Source of the DNA: Blautia sp.
Lineage (GTDB): Bacteria; Bacillota; Clostridia; Lachnospirales; Lachnospiraceae
Direction: 5' to 3'
Length of the DNA: 55,819 bases
Assembly (NCBI GenBank): GCA_017463155.1
Contig: JAFTPT010000003.1
Location: 1-55,819, forward strand
Each line of letters begins with the position of its first letter. Position 1 is the stretch's first letter. Below are positions 17,801 to 25,557 of the stretch, in pieces. The notes beneath the pieces are model-generated. The model was not told where the DNA came from and made no database searches. It was given only the letters and a program-made list of their open reading frames with translations. The translations under genes and the position numbers were made by a program.

Positions 17801-20455
17801 GACGGCACCTACACCATCGAGGATCTGGTGCCAGGCGACTACACGGTCGTCGAGACCAACGCGGAAGTGCCGGACTACGAAGTCACCACGACCTACGCGG
17901 TGAACGGCGAAGCCGGCAGTACGGCCACGGTCACCAGCGAAAAAGGCGGTTCTGTGACTGTCACCAACACCTACAACAAGCTGGAAGGCAGCCTCAAGAT
18001 CACCAAGACCTTCGAAGGCGATACCGACGCGCTGACCGATGAGCAGAAGAAGGCGCTGACCTTTACGATCACCGGTCCCGAGGGCTTTACCGAAGTGACA
18101 AAGACCTACGCGGACTTCACCGACGGCGCGCTGACGCTTTCGAACATCCCGCTCGGTGAGTACACCGTCACCGAGACCAACACGGGTGTCGAGGGCTACA
18201 CTGTCGTTACGACCTACAAGGTCGGTGAGACCGAGACCAGCAAAGCCATGGTTGCCGACGGTGAGACCAGCACCATCGCGGTCACGAACAAGTACGAGCA
18301 GCAGAAGAACGGTCTGACGATCGTCAAGACCTTTGCAGGCGATGCGGTTACCCTGACCGATGAGCAGAAGAAGGCGCTGACCTTCACGATCACCGGCCCG
18401 GACAACTACAAGAGCACGGTCACTTATGACAAGTTTACCGATGGCAAGTACACGATCGAGGAGCTTGTTCCCGGCGAGTACACCGTCGAGGAGACCAACG
18501 CGGAGCTTCCGGATTACAAGCTCACCACGATCTACGCGGTGGATGGCAAGGAAGGCAGCAAAGCTGCCGTTACCGGCACGGCCGGCGGTACCGTGACCGT
18601 GACCAATACCTACGAGCATGAGACCGGCAGCCTGGAGGTCAAAAAGACCGTGGCCGGCGCAGCGCCTGACACGGAAAAGGAATTTGAATTCACCGTGAAG
18701 CTTAGTGATGAAACCATCAACGGCACCTACGGTGAGATGGAATTCAAGGAAGGAACGGCTGTCTTTACGCTGAAGCACGGCGAGAGCAGGAAGGCCGAAA
18801 AGCTTCCCACAAAGATCACCTATACCGTATCCGAGAAGGATTACACGGCAGACAACTATGCGAAGCTGGAGGATGTGACCGGTACGATCGAGAAGGACAA
18901 GACCGCGGAAGCAGCGTTTGAAAACCACCTGACTAAAAAGACCGTCAAGATCAGCAAGGTCGATGTCGCTGATGGCAAGGAGCTTCCTGGCGCCGAGATC
19001 GAGATCATCGATACCGAGACCGGTGAGACCGTCGAAAAGTGGACCTCCACTGACCAGCCCAAGGAAGTAACGCTGGATGTCGATAAGACCTACACGCTTC
19101 GCGAGACTGTGGCACCGGAAGGCTACACCGTGACCACCGATACCACCTTCACACTCGATAAGAACGGCGATATCGACAAGGAGAAGACGACGACCACCGT
19201 CAAGGGCGATGTCCTTCTGGTGGAGGACGAGGCGACCTTTGTCAAGGTGCGCAAGGTCGATGCGGCTAACGGTGAGGAACTGCCGGGCGCGGTGATCGAG
19301 ATCCGCGACAAGGATGACAACGTCGTCGACAGCTGGACCTCCACGGAAGAGGATCACGAGATCACTGGCCTGAAGACCGGCGAGGAATATAAGCTGGTCG
19401 AGGTGACTGCACCGGAAGGCTACGAGGTGACCGCCACGACGACCTTCACGATCGACGAGACCGGAAAGGTGACCTCCACGGGCAGCACCACGACCGACTC
19501 CGAAGGCAAGACCGTTCTGCTCGTCGAGGATGACAGAGGCAGCAAAGAGCTGACCGTGCAGAAGGATCTCCGCTATATGAACAGCGAGGAGATGAAGGCC
19601 AAGAGCGGCACCTTCTACGTGGCTGTGTACGATAAGGGCACAGACAATCTGGCCTACGGTACCAAGGTTGAAGCACTTACCTACAGTGGTACCAGCACTG
19701 CTACCGTGACCTTTAAGGGATTGGTTTCCGGCAAGGAATATGAAGTATTCGAGGTGACGGATGCAAACGGCACCGAAAAGATCGGCGAGCTCGGAGGTAC
19801 CACCGAGGATGGAACGCAGTTCTTTGTGGAGTTTGACGAGGAAGGCCAGTCGGAGACCGTCGTCTTTGACGAGGCTACGCAGGTGACGACCATCTATCTC
19901 TACAACGAGTTCATCTCGATCCCGAAGGGCTACTATCTGGATGGCAAGCTGACCATCACCAAGAAGTTCCTGGGAGCCGATGGAAAGGCGAAGAAGAGCA
20001 GCGAGAAGTTCTATGCCGGCATCTTTACGGACAAGGATCTGACGACCCTTGCGTCTGTCGAAGACGGCGTGGTAACGCAGAATATCGTCGAGCTTGATCT
20101 GGCCGGCGGCTCCGAGGTGTCCGAGGAGATCATGGTCCAGGTCGCCGAGGAAGGCTACAGCCTGTACATCGCCGAGACCGACAAGGACGGCAAACCGATC
20201 AACAAGAGCAAGTTTGCCTACGATGTCTCCGTCAGCAACAAGGGCAAGGTGACCTTCGATGTGGAGAACAACTGGGAGGCTTCCGTGACCATCAAGAACA
20301 GCGAGAAGCCGAACGCGACGCCGACTCCGACCAAGAAGCCGACCGTCAAGACCGGCGATGATACGCCTGTCGGCATGTATCTGTCCATCCTTCTGATGGC
20401 AGCTGTGCTGGCCGTGGCCGCAGCGGTGATCGTCAGAAGACGCCGCAGAGCATAA
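11807..20455 (+). CDS. Giant SpaA/Cna-B repeat adhesin (2882 residues), sortase-anchored
   Basis: Signal peptide at residues 1-31 (basic start, hydrophobic core, Y-A-S cleavage region), then a six-fold 15-residue Ala/Pro/Glu/Lys repeat (49-138), isopeptide-type beta domains to about 1300, a SpaA domain (about 1300-1418) with the A-P-E-G-Y motif, eight tandem ~107-residue Cna-B-like domains (1421-2273), a ninth divergent one, two SpaA-like domains (about 2378-2575), and a C-terminal module shared with the adhesin at 2-1603. The end reads V-K-T-G-D-D-T-P-V, hydrophobic helix, R-R-R-R-R. Such proteins act outside the cell as stalks or adhesins stiffened by Lys-Asn isopeptide bonds. AAGGAGG precedes the ATG and the gene has its own promoter and terminator. 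No sortase gene is in the window. Confidence 0.93.
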   Translation: MKKQSGIRRYLSLLLAAAMILQQSGYLVYASEDGSVTTEAAAHVSEAEEAPAEKPAESAPAAKEAPAPKPAAPAPAAKEAPAEKPASPAPAAKEAPAEKPAESAPAAQEAPAEKPAEPAPASEEAPAEKPAEEVPAEPAPEETPAEEVVPAEDGQGEEAAPEEAVEEEPAEEEVPEEEAEEKEVSVSFAVEEGAHVLVDGQDVSKETVKVTEGRLTFSVKADESYKITGVKVDGEGSVSEKETAVYEAAGLAEGDVIKVSAEKEVKTVFDYKDGYVSVHAVAEKEAELPAGSELRADYIAPGSGRYSQAVAQIKAAYGYGDDVVFEGAIVDVYFLYKGNRIEPKDGTVDVRIDFLTKVNADVDEVLNEGVIHIEDNGSVEKLSSGYVNETAAGDVSSMGFTSDSFSLYAGGKLGTNNAPQVGAGSDLAAYMTEISINGDAYTNSEGEWVAKSGKPYEITMYFAESSGNQFPDSGTMTYNIPIGFSADDFSDKTISINVTDAGGHVHTLPGNVYSVTGGVLTFNWNEAGGEAYEQLKAAGNAAFSLAISGEFSKDADSVKFGANTDTEVQIDNTSEVTIRKSGNFDREKGVIHYTLTVDSKGHNEHVTVNDTLSGSSNRLSYAAEPKATSSDSSKAYSTDDSFLFNSDKTGFSWDIGTMEDGETVTITYDCKVDFGNLTGKGTVEETKNDVVVNSNQDPEPDKDSHNFENQIEWYTITKDAPEVTEENGMKKTVTWKIHVNPERLGSMAGKTITDKIGNGKEIMDYSGSGITVTRTPKEGAPSTTTVNWGEGGLVKGDDTWTWTVPADDGICSYDITYTTEIDVTGKAGDTPISNDVETPDGVKGQGSGKVGPGPDQAAGVEKTHTEIDMNNKTVTWKVTLTVPKLGLTTAVVIDHAPKCDANPNLVDNFVFDSETDVQIDGLLSGETKEIARVSGSQQDDLVITFYQDEAKTKTGLQPSAGERKVTVTVKTTLNEEWLEDYPAGGSHGGHTNNVTFTAANGDDLTANDTVTPAEAEIKKEGEYAGTVTIDGIEYPAYLFKLILRGVNEDTFTFTDTFDSRLRYLSVAEAGSQLGDTYFIEHFSNLFNNYRGEAVIPSVSGNTMTFTVTADSLPKEDGKYLDAYLLRYFMVVKDKATLDAMKEEAGKSSGYIVSLSNTATWDGSSSSATVTYEYPGLSKEAALKDDNTPNPVLTYTLTVNPTAAKIGDKETLTLTDTFTNLSVDYSTIKVNPSEGVTWNVSGSTATFKIPNETAITISYSGRPLKSGTVSNQAEVEGFTATTTNNATVNTSGSGSASNYSIRLLKHERDLMNKPLKGAKFALFNGDGTPVRYTKGPRNGQQVEVETGENGIATVSGNSANDGWFLEKGKTYYLVETEAPEGYEKKTTHYTFQIADIPNYDADPRIYYNNDIIRVQNDKQPQGELEITKTFSGDEIPATEQAKVKFDITGPNNYKETKYYREFTKGVLKLTKLPVGTYTVTETNPTLNGYELVKTYKVDGKEAKAASAEVKNGTTAKITITNTYNKQEGNLEITKTFAGDTDSLTDADKAKITFEITGPTGFTKVTKTYADFTDGKLTLSNVPLGVYTVTESNANVDGYKLETKIQVNDKDAETASVEIKDGDNAKITFTNTYDKQEGNLEITKTFVGDTKTLTDADKEKMTFEITGPKGFTTVTKTYADFKDGKYTLPNVPLGEYEVKESNAGVDGYSVVTTYLVGNDKTSKVKIADGETKTIAVTNTYEQLKGGLTIVKEFAGDAVTLTDEQKKAMTFTVTGPDDYKTTVTYDQFTDGKYTIEDLVPGDYTVEETNADIPDYEVTTTYEVGGKEGKTATITGTTGGSVTVTNTYNKQEGTLEITKTFAGDAIKDADKAKITFEITGPTGFTKVTKTCADFTDGKLTLSNVPLGEYTVTETNTGVEGYTVVTTYKVGETETSKATIADGETKTIDVTNTYTQLKGGLTITKAFAGDAVTLTDAQKKAMTFTVTGPDSYNTTVTYDKFAADGTYTIEDLVPGDYTVVETNAEVPDYEVTTTYAVNGEAGSTATVTSEKGGSVTVTNTYNKLEGSLKITKTFEGDTDALTDEQKKALTFTITGPEGFTEVTKTYADFTDGALTLSNIPLGEYTVTETNTGVEGYTVVTTYKVGETETSKAMVADGETSTIAVTNKYEQQKNGLTIVKTFAGDAVTLTDEQKKALTFTITGPDNYKSTVTYDKFTDGKYTIEELVPGEYTVEETNAELPDYKLTTIYAVDGKEGSKAAVTGTAGGTVTVTNTYEHETGSLEVKKTVAGAAPDTEKEFEFTVKLSDETINGTYGEMEFKEGTAVFTLKHGESRKAEKLPTKITYTVSEKDYTADNYAKLEDVTGTIEKDKTAEAAFENHLTKKTVKISKVDVADGKELPGAEIEIIDTETGETVEKWTSTDQPKEVTLDVDKTYTLRETVAPEGYTVTTDTTFTLDKNGDIDKEKTTTTVKGDVLLVEDEATFVKVRKVDAANGEELPGAVIEIRDKDDNVVDSWTSTEEDHEITGLKTGEEYKLVEVTAPEGYEVTATTTFTIDETGKVTSTGSTTTDSEGKTVLLVEDDRGSKELTVQKDLRYMNSEEMKAKSGTFYVAVYDKGTDNLAYGTKVEALTYSGTSTATVTFKGLVSGKEYEVFEVTDANGTEKIGELGGTTEDGTQFFVEFDEEGQSETVVFDEATQVTTIYLYNEFISIPKGYYLDGKLTITKKFLGADGKAKKSSEKFYAGIFTDKDLTTLASVEDGVVTQNIVELDLAGGSEVSEEIMVQVAEEGYSLYIAETDKDGKPINKSKFAYDVSVSNKGKVTFDVENNWEASVTIKNSEKPNATPTPTKKPTVKTGDDTPVGMYLSILLMAAVLAVAAAVIVRRRRRA
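11951..12220 (+). repeat. Six in-frame 45-bp repeats (Ala/Pro/Glu/Lys-rich)
   Basis: Six consecutive 15-codon units beginning at 11951, 11996, 12041, 12086, 12131 and 12176, each starting E-A-P-A-(E/P)-K-P-A. Unit number could change by slippage without shifting the frame. The encoded segment is probably an extended, wall-spanning or low-complexity linker. Confidence 0.85.
16067..18625 (+). repeat. Eight tandem ~320-bp repeats encoding Cna-B-like domains
   Basis: Units begin at 16067, 16385, 16712, 17033, 17351, 17666, 17987 and 18308. Two subtypes are visible: one with I-T-G-P-x-G-F and K-T-Y-A-D-F (units 2, 3, 5, 7) and one with G-P-D-x-Y and V-T-Y-D-x-F (units 4, 6, 8). From unit 3 on they alternate, so recent expansion probably duplicated a two-domain block of ~640 bp. 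Confidence 0.88.
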
Positions 20456-20485
20456 CACGAAGTCAAAACCATATTTCTACACACA

Positions 20486-20517
20486 AAAAGGGCGCTGCTT
20501 TATGGCAGCGCCCTTTT
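20486..20517. terminator. Bidirectional terminator between adhesin and pepT
   Basis: AAAAGGGCGCTGC / GCAGCGCCCTTTT with a 6-nt loop; A- and T-tracts at both ends serve both convergent genes. Confidence 0.9.
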
Positions 20518-20529
20518 CATGTGCATCAG

Positions 20530-21762
20530 TCAATTTACATCCGGCTGTTCCGCGTATTTCCGGATGATCCCGAGGATCACCTGGACGACCTGTTCCATGG
20601 CTTCGGCGGTGATGTGTTCATAAGGGCCGTGGAAGGCGTAGCCGCCGGTTCCGAGGTTCGGGCACGGGAGTCCGCGGTAGGAAAGCTGGGCGCCGTCCGT
20701 TCCGCCCCGCACCGGGGAAGTGACAGGCTCCATGCCGAGCTCCCGGATGGCGGCTTTGGCATTGTCCACCAGATGCATGCAGGGAAGGATCTTCTCCTTC
20801 ATGTTGCGGTACTGCATGGTGATCGTCAATGTGACGGTCCCCTCGCCCCAACGCTCGTTCATGATCTTTTCGATATGGCGGAGCGTGGCCAGCCTTGCCT
20901 CAAAATTCTCCGCGCTGTGATCCCTTACAATGTAGGAGAGCGTGGCCCCGGAGACGTCTCCTTCCATGTCCGTCAGGTGGAAGAACCCCTCATATCCTTC
21001 GGTATCCCGCGGCGTCTCGGCTTCCGGCAGCATGGCGTTGATCCGGCAGGCCAGGAGGGCGGCGTTGATCATCTTATCCTTGGCGTCGCCCGGGTGGATC
21101 GCGAAGCCTTTGATGGTGAAGACCGCCTCCGCCGCGTTGAAGTTTTCGTATTCGATCTCGTTGGCAGCCCCGCCGTCCACGGTGTAGGCGTAGGCAGCCC
21201 CGAAAGCCGGGATATCCAGATCCTCCGCCCCGCCGCCGATCTCCTCGTCCGGGGAGAAGCAGAGGCAGATCTTCCCGTGGGGAGCCTGATTCCCAAGAAG
21301 CTCCTCCGCGGCGGTCATGATCGCCGCGATGCCGGCCTTGTCATCGGCGCCGAGAAGCGTCGTGCCGTCCGTGGTGATGAGGGTCTGTCCTGCCAGATCC
21401 GCAAGATGCGGGAACTTGGACGGGCTCAGGACCAGGCCGCTTGTACCGAGCGGGAGGTCCTTTCCGTCATAGTTTTTGTGGATCTGCGGGTGTACATGCT
21501 CCCCGCTGAAATCCGGCGCGGTGTCCAGATGTGCCAGGAAGCCGAGGGCAGGGGCATCCTCGCACCCGGCCGTGGCCGGTATCGTTCCGTAGACATAGCA
21601 TTTTTCATCCACACGCACGTCGGAGATGCCGAGGGCGGTCATCTCGTCCGCCAGTACCTTTGCCAGATCAAACTGGCGGGAGGTGGAGGGAACGGTTTCG
21701 GCGTCCGGATCGCTGGTGGTGTGGATCTGTACATAGTTGATGAGTCTTTCGTATGCTTTCAT
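20530..21762 (-). CDS. pepT: Peptidase T (tripeptide aminopeptidase)
   Basis: 410 residues, the usual length for PepT (peptidase family M20B). Zinc-site residues are visible in L-A-H-L-D-T (His78, Asp80), G-A-D-D-K-A-G, and P-D-E-E-I-G-G-G; near the end R-G-G-T-D-G-A and the F-H-G-P-Y-E motif match the family. It releases N-terminal residues from tripeptides in the cytoplasm. The ribosome site GGGAG is 5-6 nt before the ATG. A strong palindrome in the leader (21775-21799) suggests regulated transcription. Confidence 0.95.
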   Translation of the reverse strand: MKAYERLINYVQIHTTSDPDAETVPSTSRQFDLAKVLADEMTALGISDVRVDEKCYVYGTIPATAGCEDAPALGFLAHLDTAPDFSGEHVHPQIHKNYDGKDLPLGTSGLVLSPSKFPHLADLAGQTLITTDGTTLLGADDKAGIAAIMTAAEELLGNQAPHGKICLCFSPDEEIGGGAEDLDIPAFGAAYAYTVDGGAANEIEYENFNAAEAVFTIKGFAIHPGDAKDKMINAALLACRINAMLPEAETPRDTEGYEGFFHLTDMEGDVSGATLSYIVRDHSAENFEARLATLRHIEKIMNERWGEGTVTLTITMQYRNMKEKILPCMHLVDNAKAAIRELGMEPVTSPVRGGTDGAQLSYRGLPCPNLGTGGYAFHGPYEHITAEAMEQVVQVILGIIRKYAEQPDVN

Positions 21763-21774
21763 CGTTGTCTCCCT

Positions 21775-21799
21775 AATTTGTAAAATGTATTTACAAATT
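21775..21799. promoter_or_regulatory. Perfect inverted repeat upstream of pepT (operator candidate)
   Basis: AATTTGTAAA-ATGTA-TTTACAAATT, two perfect 10-bp arms, located between the upstream glycosyltransferase stop codon and pepT. It could bind a dimeric repressor; the regulator is not identifiable here. As RNA it would be a weak AT-rich hairpin without a T-tract, so an operator is more likely than a terminator. Confidence 0.6.
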
Positions 21800-21818
21800 G
21801 AATTTACATAAAAGTGAC

Positions 21819-24038
21819 TTATTTTTTGACTGTTTTAAGTGCTTTTCGCAGGGATTTTCGTACCTCTTTCGGTACCATGCCCTTGACCTTGCGCCTTGCA
21901 TCCCAGTAGGAATCGGACAGATGGCTCTCAAACGAAGCGTGGAGAGCGTCCGTCTCCGGCAGGCCGTCTCCGGTCCGGAAGGAGGCCGCGTAGCGGTCAG
22001 GATCCTTCAAAAGAAGCTGTACGGCGTTCCATTTTTCCCTGGTCATCAGCGGACGGCTCAGCTGTCCTTTGTTCCGGTAGAACCTGTCCTGAAGATGACG
22101 GGCAAATTCCGGACGGAGGTCATCGTCAAGCCGCTGCATCATCAGGTGGGCCTGGTCGTACCGGGCTTTCCAGTAGACATTGCGGATACCGCCCCATGCG
22201 GACGGCTGGTTTTCAAAGAGCAGTTCCAGGATGTAGTGGTAATCCCGCTCTGCTTCCATCATCTCTGTCCTGTCCGAAACCGTGCTTACGGGAAGAGCCC
22301 GGCGATAATAGGCCGGATGGCCTTCCAGCAGAACGGTTTTTCCCATGAGGGTGCGGGCGCAGCAGAAGGAGTCATCCCGCATGGTCCGGGAATACGCTTC
22401 ATTAAACCGGATCTGGTTTTCCTGCAAAAAGCTCCGGCGGTACAGGCCGTTTCCCGCAAGCATCGGAAAACGCAGTCCCCGGACCTTGCCAAGGTAGATC
22501 GGATGTGCGTAGGTCGCCGAGCGCAGGGAGACGGGACGTCGTACCCGCATATAGGAGGCCGTGGCAGCTTTTTTGGAAGAGCCTTTTTCCTCGGGGGCTT
22601 CGAGCAGGTCATAGTAGTCAGCCAGCACAAAGTCCACTTCCGGGCCGGCGGCGCTGACCTTTTTGTACATAAATTCGTAGAAATCCTCCGCGATAAAATC
22701 CACCGGACGTACGATGCCGATGTATTTGCCGGCGGCCGCACGGATGCCGGTATTGATGGCAGCCCCGTATCCGGGTGCCGTGACCGGATCGCCATCCGGG
22801 GCCCCGGGCAGAAACTGGACTTTTTCGCAGGGAAGGATCCGGACACGATCATCCTTTGCGGCATAGTGGGCCGCAATGGCGGATGCCTTCCGGGACTCGC
22901 CCGTATCGACGCAGAGGACCTCCAGGCTCGTGAGAGACTGCCCGAGAATACTTGCGAGACAGCGGGACAGATGAGTTCCGTCCCCGCAGACCGGAACGAC
23001 GACGGATACGGAGACCGTACCCTCTGCGACCGGCGGCAGCAGGCCGTCTATCTTGAGCATGAATTCCTGCGGGATCGAAAGGCCCAGCGGTTCCAGGCGG
23101 CGTATCAGCCAGTCGGTCCGGCGGTAGCAGTAGAAGTCTTCGATGTTGACCTCAGTACCGAGAAATTCCCGAATGTCCCCGGCGATCTTACCCTTCAGCT
23201 CGGATTCTTCGGGTACGGTTCCGTACCAGTAGAGCATGTCGGACAGACAGTTGCCGAGCAGGGCGGCCCGCACCCGCGGAGAGACCCCGGCCTCATCACA
23301 GAGCGTACGGGTGATCCGGTAGGATTCAAAATGCACCTCAAAATTGCGGATCCGTCCGCCGACCAGGGACTGGCTGTTGTTGACACGGTGCCTGGCCAGA
23401 GGCTTCCGGGTAAACATCATGCGTTTTCCCCTGACGCAGATTTCCAGATACAGGGAATGATCGTTGTTGCACCGCAGGGAATTAAACCGGATGTTGTTGT
23501 CCAGCAGGAAGGACCTCTTGTAGATTCCGTTCCAGGGGACGACGGAGATGTTTTTTAACATTTTGTCCGGAAAGTCGTGGAAGTCCAGGAGGACCTCCTC
23601 GAACTGAGGGCTCATTTTGGATATTTCATACTTATAGTTGGTGACATGTTCGCCGGTCGCCAGATCGACAGCCTCACAGGAAGCCTTCAGCCAGTCCAGA
23701 TCGTTGTCTGTGAGGATCGGCAGCAGGTCCTTGTAGACGTGGGGGATCACATAGTCGTCCGCGTCCATGAAGTGGACGTAGCGGCCGCAGGCCTTCTCGA
23801 GTCCGCGGTTGCGGGAACGGCCGGCGAAGATGTTTTCCTCATTCCGCAGCACGTGCACATTCGGGTACTTTTGCGTGTATTCGTGCAGAATGGACGGGGT
23901 CGAGTCAGTGGAGCAGTCATCCACGCAGATGACCTCCAGCGGAACATCCTGCTCCGTCAGGATACTGTCAAGGCAGGGACGGATAAACTCCTCCGCGTTA
24001 TAGACCGGGATAATGACAGAAAGCATGATCTCAGACAA
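21819..24038 (-). CDS. Tandem family-2 glycosyltransferase (two GT2 domains)
   Basis: 739 residues. Domain 1 (about 5-230) is a typical GT-A fold: V-I-I-P-V-Y-N, C-V-D-D-C-S-T-D, and the metal-binding D-A-D-D at 92-95. Domain 2 (about 343-600) starts V-S-V-V-V-P-V-C but has V-R-P-V-D at the DXD position, so it may be catalytically impaired or use another mode. The TTG start at 24038 is supported by GAGGAG 7 nt upstream; the next ATG is too far from it. It probably extends a surface glycan. It is transcribed away from the 24.3-41 kb cluster but adjoins it. Confidence 0.87.
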   Translation of the reverse strand: MSEIMLSVIIPVYNAEEFIRPCLDSILTEQDVPLEVICVDDCSTDSTPSILHEYTQKYPNVHVLRNEENIFAGRSRNRGLEKACGRYVHFMDADDYVIPHVYKDLLPILTDNDLDWLKASCEAVDLATGEHVTNYKYEISKMSPQFEEVLLDFHDFPDKMLKNISVVPWNGIYKRSFLLDNNIRFNSLRCNNDHSLYLEICVRGKRMMFTRKPLARHRVNNSQSLVGGRIRNFEVHFESYRITRTLCDEAGVSPRVRAALLGNCLSDMLYWYGTVPEESELKGKIAGDIREFLGTEVNIEDFYCYRRTDWLIRRLEPLGLSIPQEFMLKIDGLLPPVAEGTVSVSVVVPVCGDGTHLSRCLASILGQSLTSLEVLCVDTGESRKASAIAAHYAAKDDRVRILPCEKVQFLPGAPDGDPVTAPGYGAAINTGIRAAAGKYIGIVRPVDFIAEDFYEFMYKKVSAAGPEVDFVLADYYDLLEAPEEKGSSKKAATASYMRVRRPVSLRSATYAHPIYLGKVRGLRFPMLAGNGLYRRSFLQENQIRFNEAYSRTMRDDSFCCARTLMGKTVLLEGHPAYYRRALPVSTVSDRTEMMEAERDYHYILELLFENQPSAWGGIRNVYWKARYDQAHLMMQRLDDDLRPEFARHLQDRFYRNKGQLSRPLMTREKWNAVQLLLKDPDRYAASFRTGDGLPETDALHASFESHLSDSYWDARRKVKGMVPKEVRKSLRKALKTVKK

Positions 24039-24150
24039 ATCATCACTCCTCTCGTGGGATTATTACTCTGATATCCACATATGTGCATACCGAAGAAACT
24101 CCTCAGGAAGCACAACGTGGCAGAAGGCGTTTGACGCTGTATTCACATTG

Positions 24151-24168
24151 TACCCTATTTTATGGGTA
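24151..24168. promoter_or_regulatory. Inverted repeat in the divergent intergenic region
   Basis: TACCC-TATTTTAT-GGGTA in the 263-bp gap between two divergent glycosyltransferase genes. Symmetry and position suggest an operator or overlapping promoters; I see nothing else definite in this gap. Confidence 0.35.
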
Positions 24169-24301
24169 AATGCCACTCTTCCCTTTACAAAAACCTCCGA
24201 AAGAACTAAAATCATGGAAGATATCGGGCTGTTGTTGATGGCCTGGCCATGCATGATTCAGGAAAATCTTTGATATACAAGTCCGGCGGGAAGGAGAAAC
24301 C

Positions 24302-25537
24302 ATGGGTGAAGGAAAGCTTGTCACAGTCATTGTGACGGTATTTAATAAGGAAAAATATCTTCGTCAATGTCTGGACAGTGTGACGGGGCAGACAGAGGGA
24401 TCCCTGGAGATCATCTGCGTGAACGACGGTTCCACGGATGGCTGCGGCGAGATCCTTATGGAATATGAAAAAAAGGATCCAAGGATCCGTGTGATCACCC
24501 AGAAGAACGCCGGTCTTTCCGCTGCCCGCAACACCGGGATCGAGGCGGCCGGGGGAAAATATCTCTATTTTATGGACGCGGATGATTACCTGGAGCCGGA
24601 CGGGCTTTCCGCGGCTGTACAGCGGATGGAAAAAGAGCAGCTAGACATGCTGCTGATGGATGTAGTTCCTTTTGCAGAGACCGATGCGTACGCGGAGGAA
24701 TGCGAAAGGTACAAAAAGTTTTATACCCGGACCGGAGATTATCCCGGCATCTATACGGGGCCTGCACTCCTTTCGGCCATGGAGGCCGGCGGGGACTACC
24801 TGCAGGCAGCCTGGCTGTACGTGCTCCGGACGGCGTTTGTGAAGGAGAACGTGCTCCGGTTCTACCCGGGCATCCTGCAGGAAGACAACCTGTTTACCTT
24901 CCAGTGCCTGCTTTCTGCCGGACGAGCCGGCTACGAGAAGAAGCTTCTGTATCATCGCCGTCTGGCGGATGATTCGATCATGACCAAAAAGAAGACGTTC
25001 GCCAACATTTCGGGCTATTTCCGCGCGTACCGGGAGATGAGCCGGTGCCTGGAGGAGAGATCCCGGCAGATGCGAGGGGCAGAGACCGCTGCAGTGCTGC
25101 AGACCGGTGACCGGCAGGAAAAAGACCTGTCCGGACAGGAAACGGCTGCTTTTGGCAGAGAGCCGGAGGTCATCCGTGCGGATGCCCTGCAGATGGAGAC
25201 CGGTGCCGCGGCCATTCTTCGGAATCTTCTCGGAAACATCCGCCGTCAATACGGCCGTCTCGACGAGGAGGAGAAGGAAAAATACAAGGAGTTTTCTCCG
25301 TATGACAGGCTCCTGTTCGAGACGCTGGTGATCGAGAGCAGCGAGGAGGCCGTGAAGGCGGTGGAGCTTGCCATGAAGCGGATGCAGGGACGCATGCGCT
25401 GGCTGGATGAAGCGCTTGAAAAAACGCGGCTCGAAAAAAAGGAAGCCGAGAACGGGCGCAAAATGGCGGAGAAGGAGTTGGCCCGGATCAAAGAGAGCAG
25501 GGCCTACCGGACGCTTAAAAAGACCCATTTACTGTAA
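24302..25537 (+). CDS. Family-2 glycosyltransferase with C-terminal coiled coil
   Basis: 411 residues. GT-A domain at the N-terminus with V-T-V-F-N, C-V-N-D-G-S-T-D and D-A-D-D at 92-95. Residues about 250-340 are Glu/Gln/Ala-rich with no recognised motif, and 365-405 form a heptad-rich charged helix likely to be a coiled coil for oligomerisation or membrane association. Cytoplasmic sugar transferase for surface glycan assembly; donor and acceptor unknown. GGAG lies 5 nt before the ATG. First gene of the forward-reading cluster that continues with the LtaS-like enzyme and TagD. Confidence 0.87.
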   Translation: MGEGKLVTVIVTVFNKEKYLRQCLDSVTGQTEGSLEIICVNDGSTDGCGEILMEYEKKDPRIRVITQKNAGLSAARNTGIEAAGGKYLYFMDADDYLEPDGLSAAVQRMEKEQLDMLLMDVVPFAETDAYAEECERYKKFYTRTGDYPGIYTGPALLSAMEAGGDYLQAAWLYVLRTAFVKENVLRFYPGILQEDNLFTFQCLLSAGRAGYEKKLLYHRRLADDSIMTKKKTFANISGYFRAYREMSRCLEERSRQMRGAETAAVLQTGDRQEKDLSGQETAAFGREPEVIRADALQMETGAAAILRNLLGNIRRQYGRLDEEEKEKYKEFSPYDRLLFETLVIESSEEAVKAVELAMKRMQGRMRWLDEALEKTRLEKKEAENGRKMAEKELARIKESRAYRTLKKTHLL

Positions 25538-25557
25538 AAAGGAGTTTTTTCTGTTAT

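Noticed and set aside
16067-18625. Tandem repeats as a possible CRISPR or non-coding satellite
   Set aside because: The period is a multiple of three and the reading frame is intact throughout; these are protein domains.
16574-20458. A 1294-codon open frame antisense to the adhesin repeats
   Set aside because: It mirrors the repetitive, GC-biased codons of the forward gene, has no ribosome site or recognisable domain, and the forward protein is clearly real.
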